Below, in pieces: positions 45,538 to 54,112 of a DNA stretch of 64,000 nt. The stretch comes from Neisseria bergeri (GTDB taxonomy: Bacteria > Pseudomonadota > Gammaproteobacteria > Burkholderiales > Neisseriaceae). The notes under the pieces are model-generated. The model was not told the DNA's origin, made no database searches, and saw nothing but the letters and a program-made list of their open reading frames with translations. The first letter of the stretch is position 1. Each line of letters starts with the position of its first letter. The stretch is from positions 1 through 64,000 of the forward strand of contig POWY01000003.1 in the NCBI GenBank assembly GCA_003044455.1. The letters are read 5' to 3'. Made by a program: the position numbers and the translations under genes.

Positions 45538-45566
45538 ATGCCGTCTGAAACATGTTCAGACGGCAT
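45538..45566 (+). terminator. DUS hairpin terminator
   Basis: ATGCCGTCTGAA 45538-45549 and TTCAGACGGCAT 45555-45566, AAAA/TTTT extended. Confidence 0.87.
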
Positions 45567-45691
45567 TTTATTTGACTGCCTGCTATATTGCCGTTCAAGT
45601 TCGACAGACAAATCCATTACCCTGTATAAATTGACTGATTACACAATATCATCTGACACCGACTGAAAATAAGAAATTTACAATACTTAAA

Positions 45692-45724
45692 AACAAAGCC
45701 TCCGAACAGTCGGAGGCTTTGTTT
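45692..45724 (-). terminator. Intrinsic terminator of rpmB-rpmG
   Basis: AAAGCCTCCGA and TCGGAGGCTTT form a perfect 11-bp stem, followed on the minus strand by GTTTTTAAG. Confidence 0.85.
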
Positions 45725-45736
45725 GCCAAACGGAAA

Positions 45737-45892
45737 TTATTTCAGTTTAGTTTCTTTATACACTACGTGTTTGCGGGCAACTGGGTCAAATTTTTTGATT
45801 TCCAATTTGCCGGGCATAGTGCGTTTGTTTTTGGTAGTGGTATAGAAATGACCAGTACCTGCACTGGATTCCAGTTTGATTTTATCGCGCAT
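45737..45892 (-). CDS. rpmG: 50S ribosomal protein L33
   Basis: The 51-residue product reads [20 protein letters not shown] at its start and ends [11 protein letters not shown], typical of L33 without the zinc Cys residues (C-minus paralogue form). It lies 31 bases after rpmB, the usual rpmB-rpmG order. Confidence 0.95.
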
Positions 45893-45923
45893 TGCAGTAA
45901 TCCTTAATTAAATAGTGTTTAAA

Positions 45924-46157
45924 TTAAGCTTCGCCGCGAGCACGCAAATCAGCCAATACGACATCAATGCCTACTTTGTCGATGGTACGCAATGCAGCGT
46001 TGGAAACGCGCAGGCGAACCCAGCGGTTTTCACTTTCTACCCAAAAACGACGTGATTGCAAGTTGGGCAAAAAACGGCGTTTGGTTTTGTTGTTGGCGTG
46101 CGATACGTTGTTGCCGGACATCGGACGTTTGCCAGTCACTTTGCAAACTCGTGCCAT
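45924..46157 (-). CDS. rpmB: 50S ribosomal protein L28
   Basis: The 77-residue protein begins [20 protein letters not shown] and continues with the arginine-rich [21 protein letters not shown]. It starts behind TTTGGAGACTGATT and is followed by rpmG. Confidence 0.97.
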   Translation of the reverse strand: MARVCKVTGKRPMSGNNVSHANNKTKRRFLPNLQSRRFWVESENRWVRLRVSNAALRTIDKVGIDVVLADLRARGEA

Positions 46158-46406
46158 AATCAGTCTCCAAACTTCTAAAATAGTAAAACGCGATTTATAC
46201 CACGAAAAACAGTGTTAGTTCAAGTGTTTTAAAGAAAAACTGCTGTTTTGCGCGGGTAAGCCGCCCGAGTGTCGCATCTGCGGAACGTTTGCAGGTGCAA
46301 AACAGATGGCGCGCGATTATAGCGGATTTCGGGAACTGCTGCATTCAAAATACCGTCCGAACATATTTCCAGTATTTTCAGACGGCATTTCAAGTTTTCA
46401 AATCCC

Positions 46407-47933
46407 TCAATGCCCACCACCGCCACTGCTGTGGAACGGCGGTTTTGCCAGCCATATGACAGGAATCATGATGATGAACAGCAGGCTGCCTGCCATAAAG
46501 ATTTCATTCGATCCGATAATGAAGCCCTGTTGCGTGATGGTGTTGTTGATGATGCCTAGGGTTTGACTGTCGGAAATGCCTTGTTGGGACAAATGCACCG
46601 CCGTTTCGTGCAATGTTGCGGAATAGGGCGTGATGTGTTCGGCAAGGCGCGTGTGGTGCAACGCTTCGCGCCGTTCCCACAGGGTGCTGACGACGGATAC
46701 GCCGACACCGCCCATCAGCACGCGCAGGAAATTCGACAGGCTGCCGGCGGCGGCAATCTGTCCGCCCTTCATGTGCGACAGTGTGATGGTCGTCAGCGGC
46801 AGAAAAAACATGGCGACACCGACACCTTGCCAAAACTGAGGCCAGATGACGTTGCCGATATCCATATCGGCATAAAAATCCGTACGCCAATAGAAAGTAA
46901 AGGCAAAGGTCAGGAAGCTGGCAGTTACGAGCAGGCGCATATCGGCCTTGTTGCCGAATCTGCCGATAATGGGTGACAGGAAAACAGGCAGGATGCCGAC
47001 AGGTGCGGCGGCAAGCCCTGCCCACGTGGAGGTATAGCCCAGGTTGGTCTGCAACACTAACGGCAGCAGGGTCAGCGTCCCCATATACACCATAAAACCC
47101 AATGAGGTGGCAATGACGCCGACGGTAAAATTCCGATCTTTAAACAGCGATAAATCGACAATCGGATATTTTTCTCCCAATTCCCAAACAATAAAATACG
47201 ACAGGCACACCAGCGCGGTTATGCCCAAGGTAATGATTTCTCCCGAAGCAAACCAGTCGAGTTCCTTACCCCTGTCCAGCATCGTCTGTAACGCGCCGAT
47301 ACCGACTACCATCAATGTAAGCCCGACATAGTCGGTCGGCATTTTAACGGTTTCCGTTTCCCGATATTTCAAATGTTTCCATGTAATCCATGCCGATATG
47401 ATACCGATAGGGATATTGATGAAGAAAATCCAACCCCAATGCCAGTTTCCGGAAATCCAACCGCCGAGTATCGGCCCGAGAACAGGGGCGACAACGACGG
47501 TCATTGCCCACAATGCCAGTGCCAGCGTCCGTTTTGCGGGCGGATAGGATGCCATTAACAGGCTTTGCGACAAGGGAATCAGCGGTCCGGCGATAAAGCC
47601 CTGCAAGATACGGAAAATTACCAAAGCCTGAAGGTTGGGCGCGATGCCGCACAGCCACGATGTGATGACGAAACCGACGGCGGCGGCGGTAAACAATTTG
47701 ACCTCGCCGATACGTTTTGCCAAAAATCCCGTTAACGGCACGGAAACGGCGTTTGCCACAGCAAAAGAAGTAATGACCCACGTCCCCTGAGTGGTTGCCG
47801 CACCGAGGTTGCCGGCGATAACGGGAACGGCGACATTGGCGATAGTCGTATCTAAAACTTCCATAAATACGGCAAGCCCCAAAGACAGCGTAATCCATGC
47901 CAATGCCGCACCTTTAAGCGGTGGATAATCCAT
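46407..47933 (-). CDS. farB: Fatty acid efflux pump, inner membrane protein FarB
   Basis: The 508-residue DHA2 (EmrB/QacA) transporter with fourteen helices exports antibacterial long-chain fatty acids with FarA and the outer membrane channel MtrE. Motifs are FMEVLDTTIANVAVP (helix 1), GTWVITSFAVANAVSVPLTG, and motif C VVVAPVLGPILGG. MDYPPLKG at 47933 is the start chosen; a DUS overlaps the farA stop and lies between the genes. The C-terminus SSGGGGH is Gly-rich. Confidence 0.93.
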   Translation of the reverse strand: MDYPPLKGAALAWITLSLGLAVFMEVLDTTIANVAVPVIAGNLGAATTQGTWVITSFAVANAVSVPLTGFLAKRIGEVKLFTAAAVGFVITSWLCGIAPNLQALVIFRILQGFIAGPLIPLSQSLLMASYPPAKRTLALALWAMTVVVAPVLGPILGGWISGNWHWGWIFFINIPIGIISAWITWKHLKYRETETVKMPTDYVGLTLMVVGIGALQTMLDRGKELDWFASGEIITLGITALVCLSYFIVWELGEKYPIVDLSLFKDRNFTVGVIATSLGFMVYMGTLTLLPLVLQTNLGYTSTWAGLAAAPVGILPVFLSPIIGRFGNKADMRLLVTASFLTFAFTFYWRTDFYADMDIGNVIWPQFWQGVGVAMFFLPLTTITLSHMKGGQIAAAGSLSNFLRVLMGGVGVSVVSTLWERREALHHTRLAEHITPYSATLHETAVHLSQQGISDSQTLGIINNTITQQGFIIGSNEIFMAGSLLFIIMIPVIWLAKPPFHSSGGGGH

Positions 47934-47956
47934 TGCGTTCTCCGTTTCAGACGGCA

Positions 47957-49141
47957 TCAATGCGCGTATTGCTCAAGAATTTCGTCCACCAGCCTGTCGG
48001 CTTCCGACCAATCCGTGCCTTCAGTTTCCGGCAACACGGCATCCGGCGTTTTTGAAATAGGCGCGCCTGCGGCGGAAATATCCACTTTTACCGTCATCGA
48101 CAAACCGATGCGCAACGGATGCCTGTCCACATCTTCACGGTTCAATTCAATACGGACAGGGACACGCTGCACCACTTTAATCCAGTTACCCGTGGCATTT
48201 TGCGCCGGAATCAGCGAAAACGCGCTGCCCGTACCTGCCGAAAACCCTGCCACCCTGCCGCGATAAACGGTTTGTTTACCGTACAAATCGGACACCAGCT
48301 CGGCAGGCTGTCCGATTTTCATATGCCGCAACTGCGTCTCTTTAAAATTGGCATCAACCCACACATCCGACAACGGCACCACCGCCATCAGCGGCGCGCC
48401 TGCCGCCACCTGCTGCCCGACCTGCACCGAACGCTTCGCCACCTGACCGTCCGCAGGCGCGCGGATTTGCGTCCGCTGAAGGTTCAACCACGCATCTTTC
48501 AACCTGCTGACTGCCGTCTGAACCGCCGGCTGTTCGCGCAAAGCGACCTGACCACCCAAAGCCGCACGCGCCGAAGATTCTTCCGCCAAAGCCGCCTTAA
48601 CTGCCGCCTGAGCCTGAGACACTGCCGCACGGGCATGTGCCAGCTCTTCGGCGGACACGGCTCCTGATTCCGCTAAAGCAGACCGGCGGCGTAAATCATC
48701 CTGCGCACGTGCCAAATCCGCGCGGCGCAAAGCAACCTGCGCCCCCGCCTGAGAAGTGGCGGCATTTTGCTGGCGGTTTTGCCGCACCGCCTGAATCAGC
48801 TCGTTTTTCGCCCGTTCATACGCCAACACATAATTGCCGTCGTCCAATACGGCCAACACATCGCCTTTCTTCACAACATCCGTATCATCATGCAACACCT
48901 TCCGCACCGTACCGCCCGTTTGCGGCGTAACCTGAACCACGCGTCCGGCAACATAAGCGTCTTCCGTTTCCTCTTCGTGCTGCCACCATAAAAAAAACGC
49001 CGACCCGGCGGCTACGGCGGCAAGCGCGAACAGCAGCGTCAATGCCGTCAGGCGGCGTTTGCGTTTGGCTTGCGTGTTTTGAAGTTTTGTTTCGTCCGTG
49101 TGCGTTTCCATAAGATTGGGTTCCGAATTTCCTGATTTCAT
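47957..49141 (-). CDS. farA: Fatty acid efflux membrane fusion protein FarA
   Basis: The HlyD/EmrA-type protein (394 residues, or 384 from an internal ATG at 49111) has one membrane helix (ALTLLFALAAVAAGSAFFLWW), biotinyl-lipoyl halves (EDAYVAGRVVQVTPQTGGTV and RTQIRAPADGQVAKRSVQVG), and a long coiled-coil region between them. It bridges FarB to the outer membrane. farAB is known to be repressed by FarR in gonococci; the 410-base upstream gap includes a CREE at 49270-49424, and no operator could be defined by eye. A DUS encodes VQTAVSRL. Confidence 0.92.
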   Translation of the reverse strand: MKSGNSEPNLMETHTDETKLQNTQAKRKRRLTALTLLFALAAVAAGSAFFLWWQHEEETEDAYVAGRVVQVTPQTGGTVRKVLHDDTDVVKKGDVLAVLDDGNYVLAYERAKNELIQAVRQNRQQNAATSQAGAQVALRRADLARAQDDLRRRSALAESGAVSAEELAHARAAVSQAQAAVKAALAEESSARAALGGQVALREQPAVQTAVSRLKDAWLNLQRTQIRAPADGQVAKRSVQVGQQVAAGAPLMAVVPLSDVWVDANFKETQLRHMKIGQPAELVSDLYGKQTVYRGRVAGFSAGTGSAFSLIPAQNATGNWIKVVQRVPVRIELNREDVDRHPLRIGLSMTVKVDISAAGAPISKTPDAVLPETEGTDWSEADRLVDEILEQYAH

Positions 49142-49269
49142 ATAAACAATGTTCTTTCAATAGGAAGCAGATTCTATATCCGCGCAATAACGCAATCAAG
49201 TCAGTATTTTAGATGCAATATTCAAAAAACAACGCTTCAGGCGGCAAAACTGAAAATATATTTCGTTTA

Positions 49270-49424
49270 TATAGTGGATTAACAAAAATCAGGGCAAGGC
49301 GACGAAGCCGCAGACAGTACAAATAGTACGGAACCGATTCACTTGGTGCTTCAGCACCTTAGAGAATCGTTCTCTTTGAGCTAAGGCGAAGCAACGCCGT
49401 ACTGGTTTTTGTTAATCCACTATA
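49270..49424 (+). mobile_element. Long Correia element (CREE)
   Basis: The 155-base full-length form has TATAGTGGATTAA and TTAATCCACTATA ends and the internal segment around GGTGCTTCAGCACC absent from short elements. It sits between divergent farA and queF and could influence either promoter. Confidence 0.94.
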
Positions 49425-49507
49425 TATGACACGGAAAACACCGCCGCCCGAACCATGCCGTCTGAAGAAAACTACACAGATACCGCCACTTATATTACAA
49501 TCGCCGC

Positions 49508-49545
49508 CCGTGGTTCGAAAACCTCCCACACTAAAAAACTAAGGA
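49508..49545 (+). promoter_or_regulatory. preQ1-I riboswitch upstream of queF
   Basis: The leader has GTGGTTCGAAAACCTCCCAC (P1 stem GTGG/CCAC with the GGTTC loop) and then CACTAAAAAACTAAGGA, the invariant A-rich tail of the preQ1 class I aptamer that forms the pseudoknot. The Shine-Dalgarno AAGGA is the end of that tail, 7 bases before the queF ATG, so ligand binding should block ribosome access. Confidence 0.85.
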
Positions 49546-49551
49546 AACCCT

Positions 49552-50025
49552 ATGTCCCGCAACAACGAAGAGCTGCAAGGCATCTCGCTTTTGGGCAATC
49601 AAAAAACCCAATATCCGGCCGAATACGCGCCCGAAATTTTGGAAGCGTTCGACAACAAACATCCCGACAACGACTATTTCGTCAAATTCGTCTGCCCCGA
49701 ATTCACCAGCCTCTGCCCCATGACCGGGCAGCCCGACTTCGCCACCATCGTCATCCGCTACATTCCGCACATCAAAATGGTGGAAAGCAAATCCCTGAAA
49801 CTCTACCTCTTCAGCTTCCGCAACCACGGCGATTTTCATGAAGACTGCGTCAACATCATTATGAAAGACCTCATCGCCCTGATGGATCCGAAATACATCG
49901 AAGTGTTCGGCGAGTTCACACCGCGCGGCGGCATCGCCATCCACCCCTTTGCCAACTACGGCAAAGCAGGCACAGAGTTTGAAGTATTGGCACGCAAACG
50001 CCTGTTTGAGCACGACGCACAATAA
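49552..50025 (+). CDS. queF: NADPH-dependent 7-cyano-7-deazaguanine reductase
   Basis: The 157-residue type I QueF reduces preQ0 to preQ1 on the way to queuosine. The catalytic Cys lies in [17 protein letters not shown], with [20 protein letters not shown] as the NADPH/substrate signature. It is preceded by the preQ1-I riboswitch, so it is feedback-controlled by its own product. The transporter gene for the queuosine precursor follows in the same direction 75 bases later, with an inward-facing DUS pair between. Confidence 0.96.
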   Translation: MSRNNEELQGISLLGNQKTQYPAEYAPEILEAFDNKHPDNDYFVKFVCPEFTSLCPMTGQPDFATIVIRYIPHIKMVESKSLKLYLFSFRNHGDFHEDCVNIIMKDLIALMDPKYIEVFGEFTPRGGIAIHPFANYGKAGTEFEVLARKRLFEHDAQ

Positions 50026-50099
50026 ACCATCCTTCCCATATTTCAGACGGCATTCCTTCGATACGATATGCCGTCTGAACGCCTTTCCGAAAGATTTTT

Positions 50100-50786
50100 A
50101 TGTACGCATTTACCGCCGCACAGCAACAGAAGGCACTCTTCTGGCTGGTGCTTTTTCATATCCTCATCATCGCCGCCAGCAACTATCTGGTGCAGTTCCC
50201 CTTCCAAATTTTCGGCATCCACACCACTTGGGGTGCGTTTTCCTTCCCCTTCATCTTCCTTGCCACCGACCTGACCGTCCGCATTTTCGGTTCGCACTTG
50301 GCACGGCGGATTATCTTTTGGGTCATGTTCCCCGCCCTTTTACTGTCCTACATCTTTTCCGTTTTGTTCCACAACGGCAGTTGGACAGGCTTGGGTGCGC
50401 TGTCCGAATTCAACACCTTTGTCGGACGCATCGCCTTAGCCAGTTTTGCCGCCTACGCGCTCGGACAAATCCTTGATATTTTTGTGTTCAACAAATTACG
50501 TCGTCTGAAAGCGTGGTGGATTGCACCAACCGCATCAACCGTCATCGGCAACGCCTTGGATACGTTGGTATTTTTCGCCGTTGCCTTTTACGCCAGCAGC
50601 GATGAATTTATGGCGGCAAACTGGCAGGGCATCGCATTTGTCGATTATCTGTTCAAACTCACCGTCTGCACCCTCTTCTTCCTGCCTGCCTACGGCGTGA
50701 TACTGAATCTGCTGACGAAAAAACTGACGGCCCTGCAAACCAAACAGGCGCAAGACCGCCCCGTGCCCTCGCTGCAAAATCCGTAA
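50100..50786 (+). CDS. yhhQ: Queuosine precursor transporter (YhhQ/QPTR family)
   Basis: The 228-residue membrane protein has about six helices. It shows the YhhQ-type features VQFPFQIFGIHTTWGAFSFPFIFLATDLTVRIFG (shown here only in part as GIHTTWGAF and TDLTVRIFG), FHNGSW and WWIAPTASTVIGNALDTL. Family members import preQ0/preQ1. It lies behind queF and probably shares its transcript and riboswitch control. It fits with gluQ, which uses the finished queuosine tRNA. Confidence 0.9.
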   Translation: MYAFTAAQQQKALFWLVLFHILIIAASNYLVQFPFQIFGIHTTWGAFSFPFIFLATDLTVRIFGSHLARRIIFWVMFPALLLSYIFSVLFHNGSWTGLGALSEFNTFVGRIALASFAAYALGQILDIFVFNKLRRLKAWWIAPTASTVIGNALDTLVFFAVAFYASSDEFMAANWQGIAFVDYLFKLTVCTLFFLPAYGVILNLLTKKLTALQTKQAQDRPVPSLQNP

Positions 50787-50824
50787 ACAGCCCTGCCGGG
50801 AATCGGGACGGTTGGGCTTTCTTT

Positions 50825-50979
50825 TATAGTGGATTAACAAAAATCAGGACAAGGCGACGAAGCCGCAGACAGTACAGATAGTACGGAACCGATTCACTTG
50901 GTGCTTCAGCACCTTAGAGAATCGTTCTCTTTGAGCTAAGGCGAGGCAACGCCGTACTGGTTTTTGTTAATCCACTATA
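50825..50979 (+). mobile_element. Long Correia element (CREE)
   Basis: It is a 155-base full-length copy nearly identical to 49270-49424, 39 bases after the transporter stop. Confidence 0.94.
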
Positions 50980-51008
50980 TTTGCAAACACTGCCGGAACG
51001 GATAAATC

Positions 51009-51182
51009 TGGATTCCCGCCACTTCGCCATTCCCTCGAAAGCGGGAATCCGGTGCGTTGGGTTTCAGTCATTTCCGATAAACTCCTGCCGCGTTGTGTTT
51101 CTAGATTCCCGCTTTCGCGGGAATGACGGCGGATGGGTTTCCGTGCCGTGGTGTCCGGATTCCCGCCGGTACGGGAATGACG
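51009..51182 (+). repeat. dRS3 cluster (Neisseria intergenic mosaic element)
   Basis: Three perfect dRS3 repeats ATTCCC-N8-GGGAAT are at 51029-51048, 51105-51124 and 51159-51178, with short unique spacers and a fourth half-site at 51012. These are dispersed targets for phage integration and recombination. Confidence 0.9.
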
Positions 51183-51274
51183 GCAGTGCTTCCTTGGCTT
51201 AGTTTTATTTTAACCAACTACATAGTGGATTAACAAAAATCAGAACAAGGCGACAAAGCCGCAGACAGTACAAA

Positions 51275-51365
51275 CCAAGACGCTTGCGGCTTTGCTGACG
51301 CGCTGGAACTGTCCGCTTGCTTTGTCGGCGGCTTTGAGAATAATATTTATGGTCTTGTCGGTCAT
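51275..51365 (-). pseudogene. 5' fragment of a phage tape-measure-like gene
   Basis: From ATG 51365 on the minus strand the product begins TDKTINIILKAADKASGQF and continues QRVSKAASVLV, resembling the N-terminus of tail tape-measure proteins of Mu-like prophages (recalled). After 30 codons the frame runs into the CREE arm and stops. Confidence 0.55.
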
Positions 51366-51380
51366 AAAGTGGTCTTGAAA

Positions 51381-51515
51381 ATGAAACGTTATCGAAAATC
51401 TGACAAACTGAAAGAAAAATATAGCGATATAGATGAGACTTTTGAATTTATAAAGGGGTTTATCTATGTAGTTGCCCTTGCTTTTACCGCATATATCGCT
51501 ATCCGTTTTTTCTGA
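51381..51515 (+). CDS. Small ORF with one membrane helix (44 residues)
   Basis: Within the insertion, ATG 51381 opens a 44-residue ORF: a basic/acidic start (KRYRKSDKLKEKYSDIDE) and one hydrophobic helix (GFIYVVALAFTAYIAIRFF at the end). A DUS-type hairpin follows directly. The ribosome-binding site is weak (TCTTGAAA). It is divergent from the tape-measure fragment. I do not recognise it; it could be a phage accessory gene or a chance ORF. Confidence 0.4.
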   Translation: MKRYRKSDKLKEKYSDIDETFEFIKGFIYVVALAFTAYIAIRFF

Positions 51516-51530
51516 TGCGCTTCCGATAAA

Positions 51531-51560
51531 ATGCCGTCTGATTTTTTCAGACGGCATTTT
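51531..51560 (+). terminator. DUS hairpin after the small ORF
   Basis: ATGCCGTCTGAT (one mismatch) and TTCAGACGGCAT 51546-51557 followed by TTTT. Confidence 0.75.
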
Positions 51561-51636
51561 CTATTCTTCTGCATTGGAGGCGCGTAGTACGGCAAGGCGA
51601 GACAACACCGTACTGATTTTTGTTAATCCACTATAA

Positions 51637-51676
51637 ATGCCGTCTGAAAACCTGTTTGCAGATTTTCAGACGGCAT
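51637..51676 (-). terminator. DUS hairpin terminator of the M23 peptidase gene
   Basis: ATGCCGTCTGAA 51637-51648 and TTCAGACGGCAT 51665-51676 abut the split CREE. Confidence 0.85.
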
Positions 51677-51701
51677 TGTTTTTGTCGTCGCGGTTCAAAC
51701 T

Positions 51702-52994
51702 TCAATCCGATTGCGACACGGTAACCGGTATGCCGCGCAAGCGCGCAAGCAGCGCGTCCGCCTTCTGTTTCTGCGCGGCAAACGCCGCCTTGTCCGCCTG
51801 CGTCAATTCGGGTGTCGGCAATGCGACCGAAACAGGATTGACGGGCTGCCCGTTGATGCGCGCCTCGTAATGCAGGTGCGGCCCGGTCGAACGCCCGGTC
51901 GAACCGACAAAACCGATGACCTCGCCGCCGCGCACATTGCCTTGTGCCTGCGAAAACGCGCTCAAGTGCGCGTACAGCGTTTCCACACCGTTGGCGTGGC
52001 GTATCATCACCGCGTTGCCGTATCCGCCCTTCCGGCCTTTAAAGGCAATCACGCCGTCGGCGGAAGCCCTGACCGGAGTTCCCTGCGGTGCGGCATAATC
52101 GATGCCCGTGTGCAGCCGCCAAGTGTGCAGGATGGGGTGCATACGGTAGCCGAACGGCGAAGAAATACGGGTGTAAACCAGCGGTTCGATGTTGAAGCCG
52201 CCTTTTTCCTGCAACACCCTGCCGTCTTCATCGTAATAATTGCCGCCCCCTCCTCCTTCCTTGTCCGAACGGTAATAGAACGCCTGATGCCTTGTGCCGC
52301 CCTTGACGACTTCCGCCGCCAGAATATCGCCCGTCGCCATCTGCTGCCCGTGGAAATACAGGCTGTCGTAAAGCAGGCGCACGGCATCGCCTTCCTTCAA
52401 ACCGTCAAGGCTGAAGCGGCCGGCGAAAATCCCGCTTAAGGATTCGCGGATTTCGACGGGTACTTCCGCCTGCGCCAACGCGCCGCGCGCCGAAGTTTTG
52501 ACCACGACCGAACGCAGCGTCGGCAAAACCTTCATATCCGCCTCAGCAGCCGACCGCCGCCATATGCCGCCTTTTTTTTCCAAAGCGACCAGATTGCGCT
52601 CGCCGTCTTCGTCGGTAAAAAACTGCACTTCGCGCGCGCCGCCGTCGCCGCCGACCAAAACATGAACCGACTGGTCGGCACGCAAATGCCGCAAATCGGC
52701 TTCGCCGCCATATTTTTCCGTGATTCGGGCAATCTCGTCCCGCGCCATACCCGAACGCGCCAGCACGTCCGCCAGCGAGTCGCCCGGCTGCACCGCCTCC
52801 TGCACCCAATATGCCGTCTGAACGCCGCTCCCCTCCCAAGACAGCGGCGGCAGTTCTTGTTCCACGCGCTGCCGCCTGACGCGCTCCGTCCGCCCCGACA
52901 GGGCGATGACCGCCGCCGAAGCCAAAATAATGGAAACGGCAAGCGCACGCAACGCGTATCGCCGATGTTTTGCCGAAAGTGGGAAGACAGCCAT
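51702..52994 (-). CDS. M23 zinc endopeptidase (MepM/Csd3-like)
   Basis: The 430-residue protein has an N-terminal signal anchor (RYALRALAVSIILASAAVIAL), an OapA/LysM-like region (YWVQEAVQPGDSLADVLARSG), a middle domain, and a LytM domain with zinc ligands in RLHTGIDYAAPQGTPV and GPHLHYEARING. It should cut peptide cross-links of peptidoglycan in the periplasm. This is the homologue of the structurally studied meningococcal Csd3-like enzyme, as I recall. Start 52994 gives the anchor; the longer frame does not. A DUS encodes part of VQTAYW. Confidence 0.9.
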   Translation of the reverse strand: MAVFPLSAKHRRYALRALAVSIILASAAVIALSGRTERVRRQRVEQELPPLSWEGSGVQTAYWVQEAVQPGDSLADVLARSGMARDEIARITEKYGGEADLRHLRADQSVHVLVGGDGGAREVQFFTDEDGERNLVALEKKGGIWRRSAAEADMKVLPTLRSVVVKTSARGALAQAEVPVEIRESLSGIFAGRFSLDGLKEGDAVRLLYDSLYFHGQQMATGDILAAEVVKGGTRHQAFYYRSDKEGGGGGNYYDEDGRVLQEKGGFNIEPLVYTRISSPFGYRMHPILHTWRLHTGIDYAAPQGTPVRASADGVIAFKGRKGGYGNAVMIRHANGVETLYAHLSAFSQAQGNVRGGEVIGFVGSTGRSTGPHLHYEARINGQPVNPVSVALPTPELTQADKAAFAAQKQKADALLARLRGIPVTVSQSD

Positions 52995-53071
52995 ATTGTT
53001 CCTTTTTGACGGCGTTTGCGCCGAATCCTCTATAATGTTGCGCCTGACCTGCATTTCTGAAACGTCAAACG

Positions 53072-54040
53072 ATGAAACTCACCCTCGCCCTCCCCTCGCT
53101 CAATTTGGATGAAGACGAAACCCGAATACCTCTCTGCCTGCACGCCTTCAACAAAATCCTGCAATACGGCTCGCTGCACCGCCAAAGCTGCACGGCTTCG
53201 GCATTTTACGCGCGTTATTTGTGGTGCGGCAGACTGGCGGAACGCGCGGCGCAAAGCCTGAATATGCCGTCTGAAGCCGTCGCGCTCGCCGCGCCCGTGT
53301 GGCAGAAAATGGGACTGCATCAGGCAAATGTGCTGACGGCGGAATATTTGGATGTCGGTACGGATGAAGCGGAACGGCTCTGCCGCGATCTGTCGGCGTT
53401 TTACGGCGACATTCCGTGGCGTTTCGTTCCCGTCCTGCCCGAATTATGGCTGGTTTCCCTTCCCCGCGCGTACCGCTGGGGCGCGAAGCCCGTTTTGGAC
53501 TTGGGCGGACTGTTGGGCGCGGACGACCAGCCGGACGGGGAAGACGCGTTGGAATGGCTGCGCGTCCAAACCGAAATCCAAATGTGGCTGGCGGCGCACC
53601 CCGTCAACCATAACCGCAAAAAACGCGGGCTGCCCGAATTGAACGGCTTATGGCTTTGGGACGGTCTGAACGGTGGCGGGCAGGGCGGCACGCTTTTCGC
53701 CGATACGGTTTGGAGCCGTTTTCATCCGAACCGCCGAGCATTGCCCGACAGCTTCCGAGCTTATGCGGAAACGGCGGCACACCTGCCCGATACGCACCAC
53801 ATCCTGTTTATGGACGATTTGCGCCTGACCGCCCTGACAGGGGACAGGGAACGGTATGCGGCAATATTGCAGCAGTGGGAAGAACGCTGGTTCGCACCGA
53901 TCTACGAAGCCGTCCGCACCGGCAAAATCAAACGGCTGGACATCGCCACAGACGGATTAAACGGCGGCACGCTGACGTTTACCGCTGCGGACAGGTGGAA
54001 ATTCTGGCGCGGTACGAGGAACTTTGACGGAATTTGGTAA
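53072..54040 (+). CDS. RpfE-like / 'phosphoglycerate mutase-related' protein
   Basis: The 322-residue soluble protein resembles a betaproteobacterial family with an EVQMLLY-HPxNxxR pattern followed by PVNSFWLSG; here these appear as TEIQMWLAAHPVNHNRKKRG and LPELNGLWLWDG. Databases call the family RpfE or phosphoglycerate mutase-like, but I see no catalytic Ser or metal motif proving activity. The C-terminus (IKRLDIATDGLNGGTLTF and DRWKFWRG) is also conserved-looking. It is divergent from the M23 gene and convergent with dxs. A DUS encodes NMPSEAV. Confidence 0.68.
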   Translation: MKLTLALPSLNLDEDETRIPLCLHAFNKILQYGSLHRQSCTASAFYARYLWCGRLAERAAQSLNMPSEAVALAAPVWQKMGLHQANVLTAEYLDVGTDEAERLCRDLSAFYGDIPWRFVPVLPELWLVSLPRAYRWGAKPVLDLGGLLGADDQPDGEDALEWLRVQTEIQMWLAAHPVNHNRKKRGLPELNGLWLWDGLNGGGQGGTLFADTVWSRFHPNRRALPDSFRAYAETAAHLPDTHHILFMDDLRLTALTGDRERYAAILQQWEERWFAPIYEAVRTGKIKRLDIATDGLNGGTLTFTAADRWKFWRGTRNFDGIW

Positions 54041-54063
54041 GCTTGCCGAACAAAACCGCAACA

Positions 54064-54100
54064 ATGCCGTCTGAAGCCCGAATCGGGTTTCAGACGGCAT
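54064..54100. terminator. Bidirectional DUS hairpin before dxs end
   Basis: ATGCCGTCTGAA 54064-54075 and TTCAGACGGCAT 54089-54100 with CCCG/CGGG extension lie between convergent genes. Confidence 0.87.
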
Positions 54101-54112
54101 TTCCGTATCCGT

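Larger units (their letters stand above)
51221..51635 (+). mobile_element. Short CREE split by a 310-bp insertion
   Basis: The left arm (51221-51274, CATAGTGGATTAAC to GACAGTACAAA) and right arm (51585-51635, TAGTACGGCAAGG to AATCCACTATA) add up to 105 bases and join at the expected point of a short CREE. Between them lies unrelated DNA, 51275-51584, with a phage-like fragment, a small ORF and a DUS hairpin. No target duplication was seen at the junctions. Confidence 0.85.

Noticed and set aside
51009..51182. Regular repeats that could suggest a CRISPR array
   Set aside because: The repeats are palindromic ATTCCC-N8-GGGAAT dRS3 units with irregular spacing and no cas genes.
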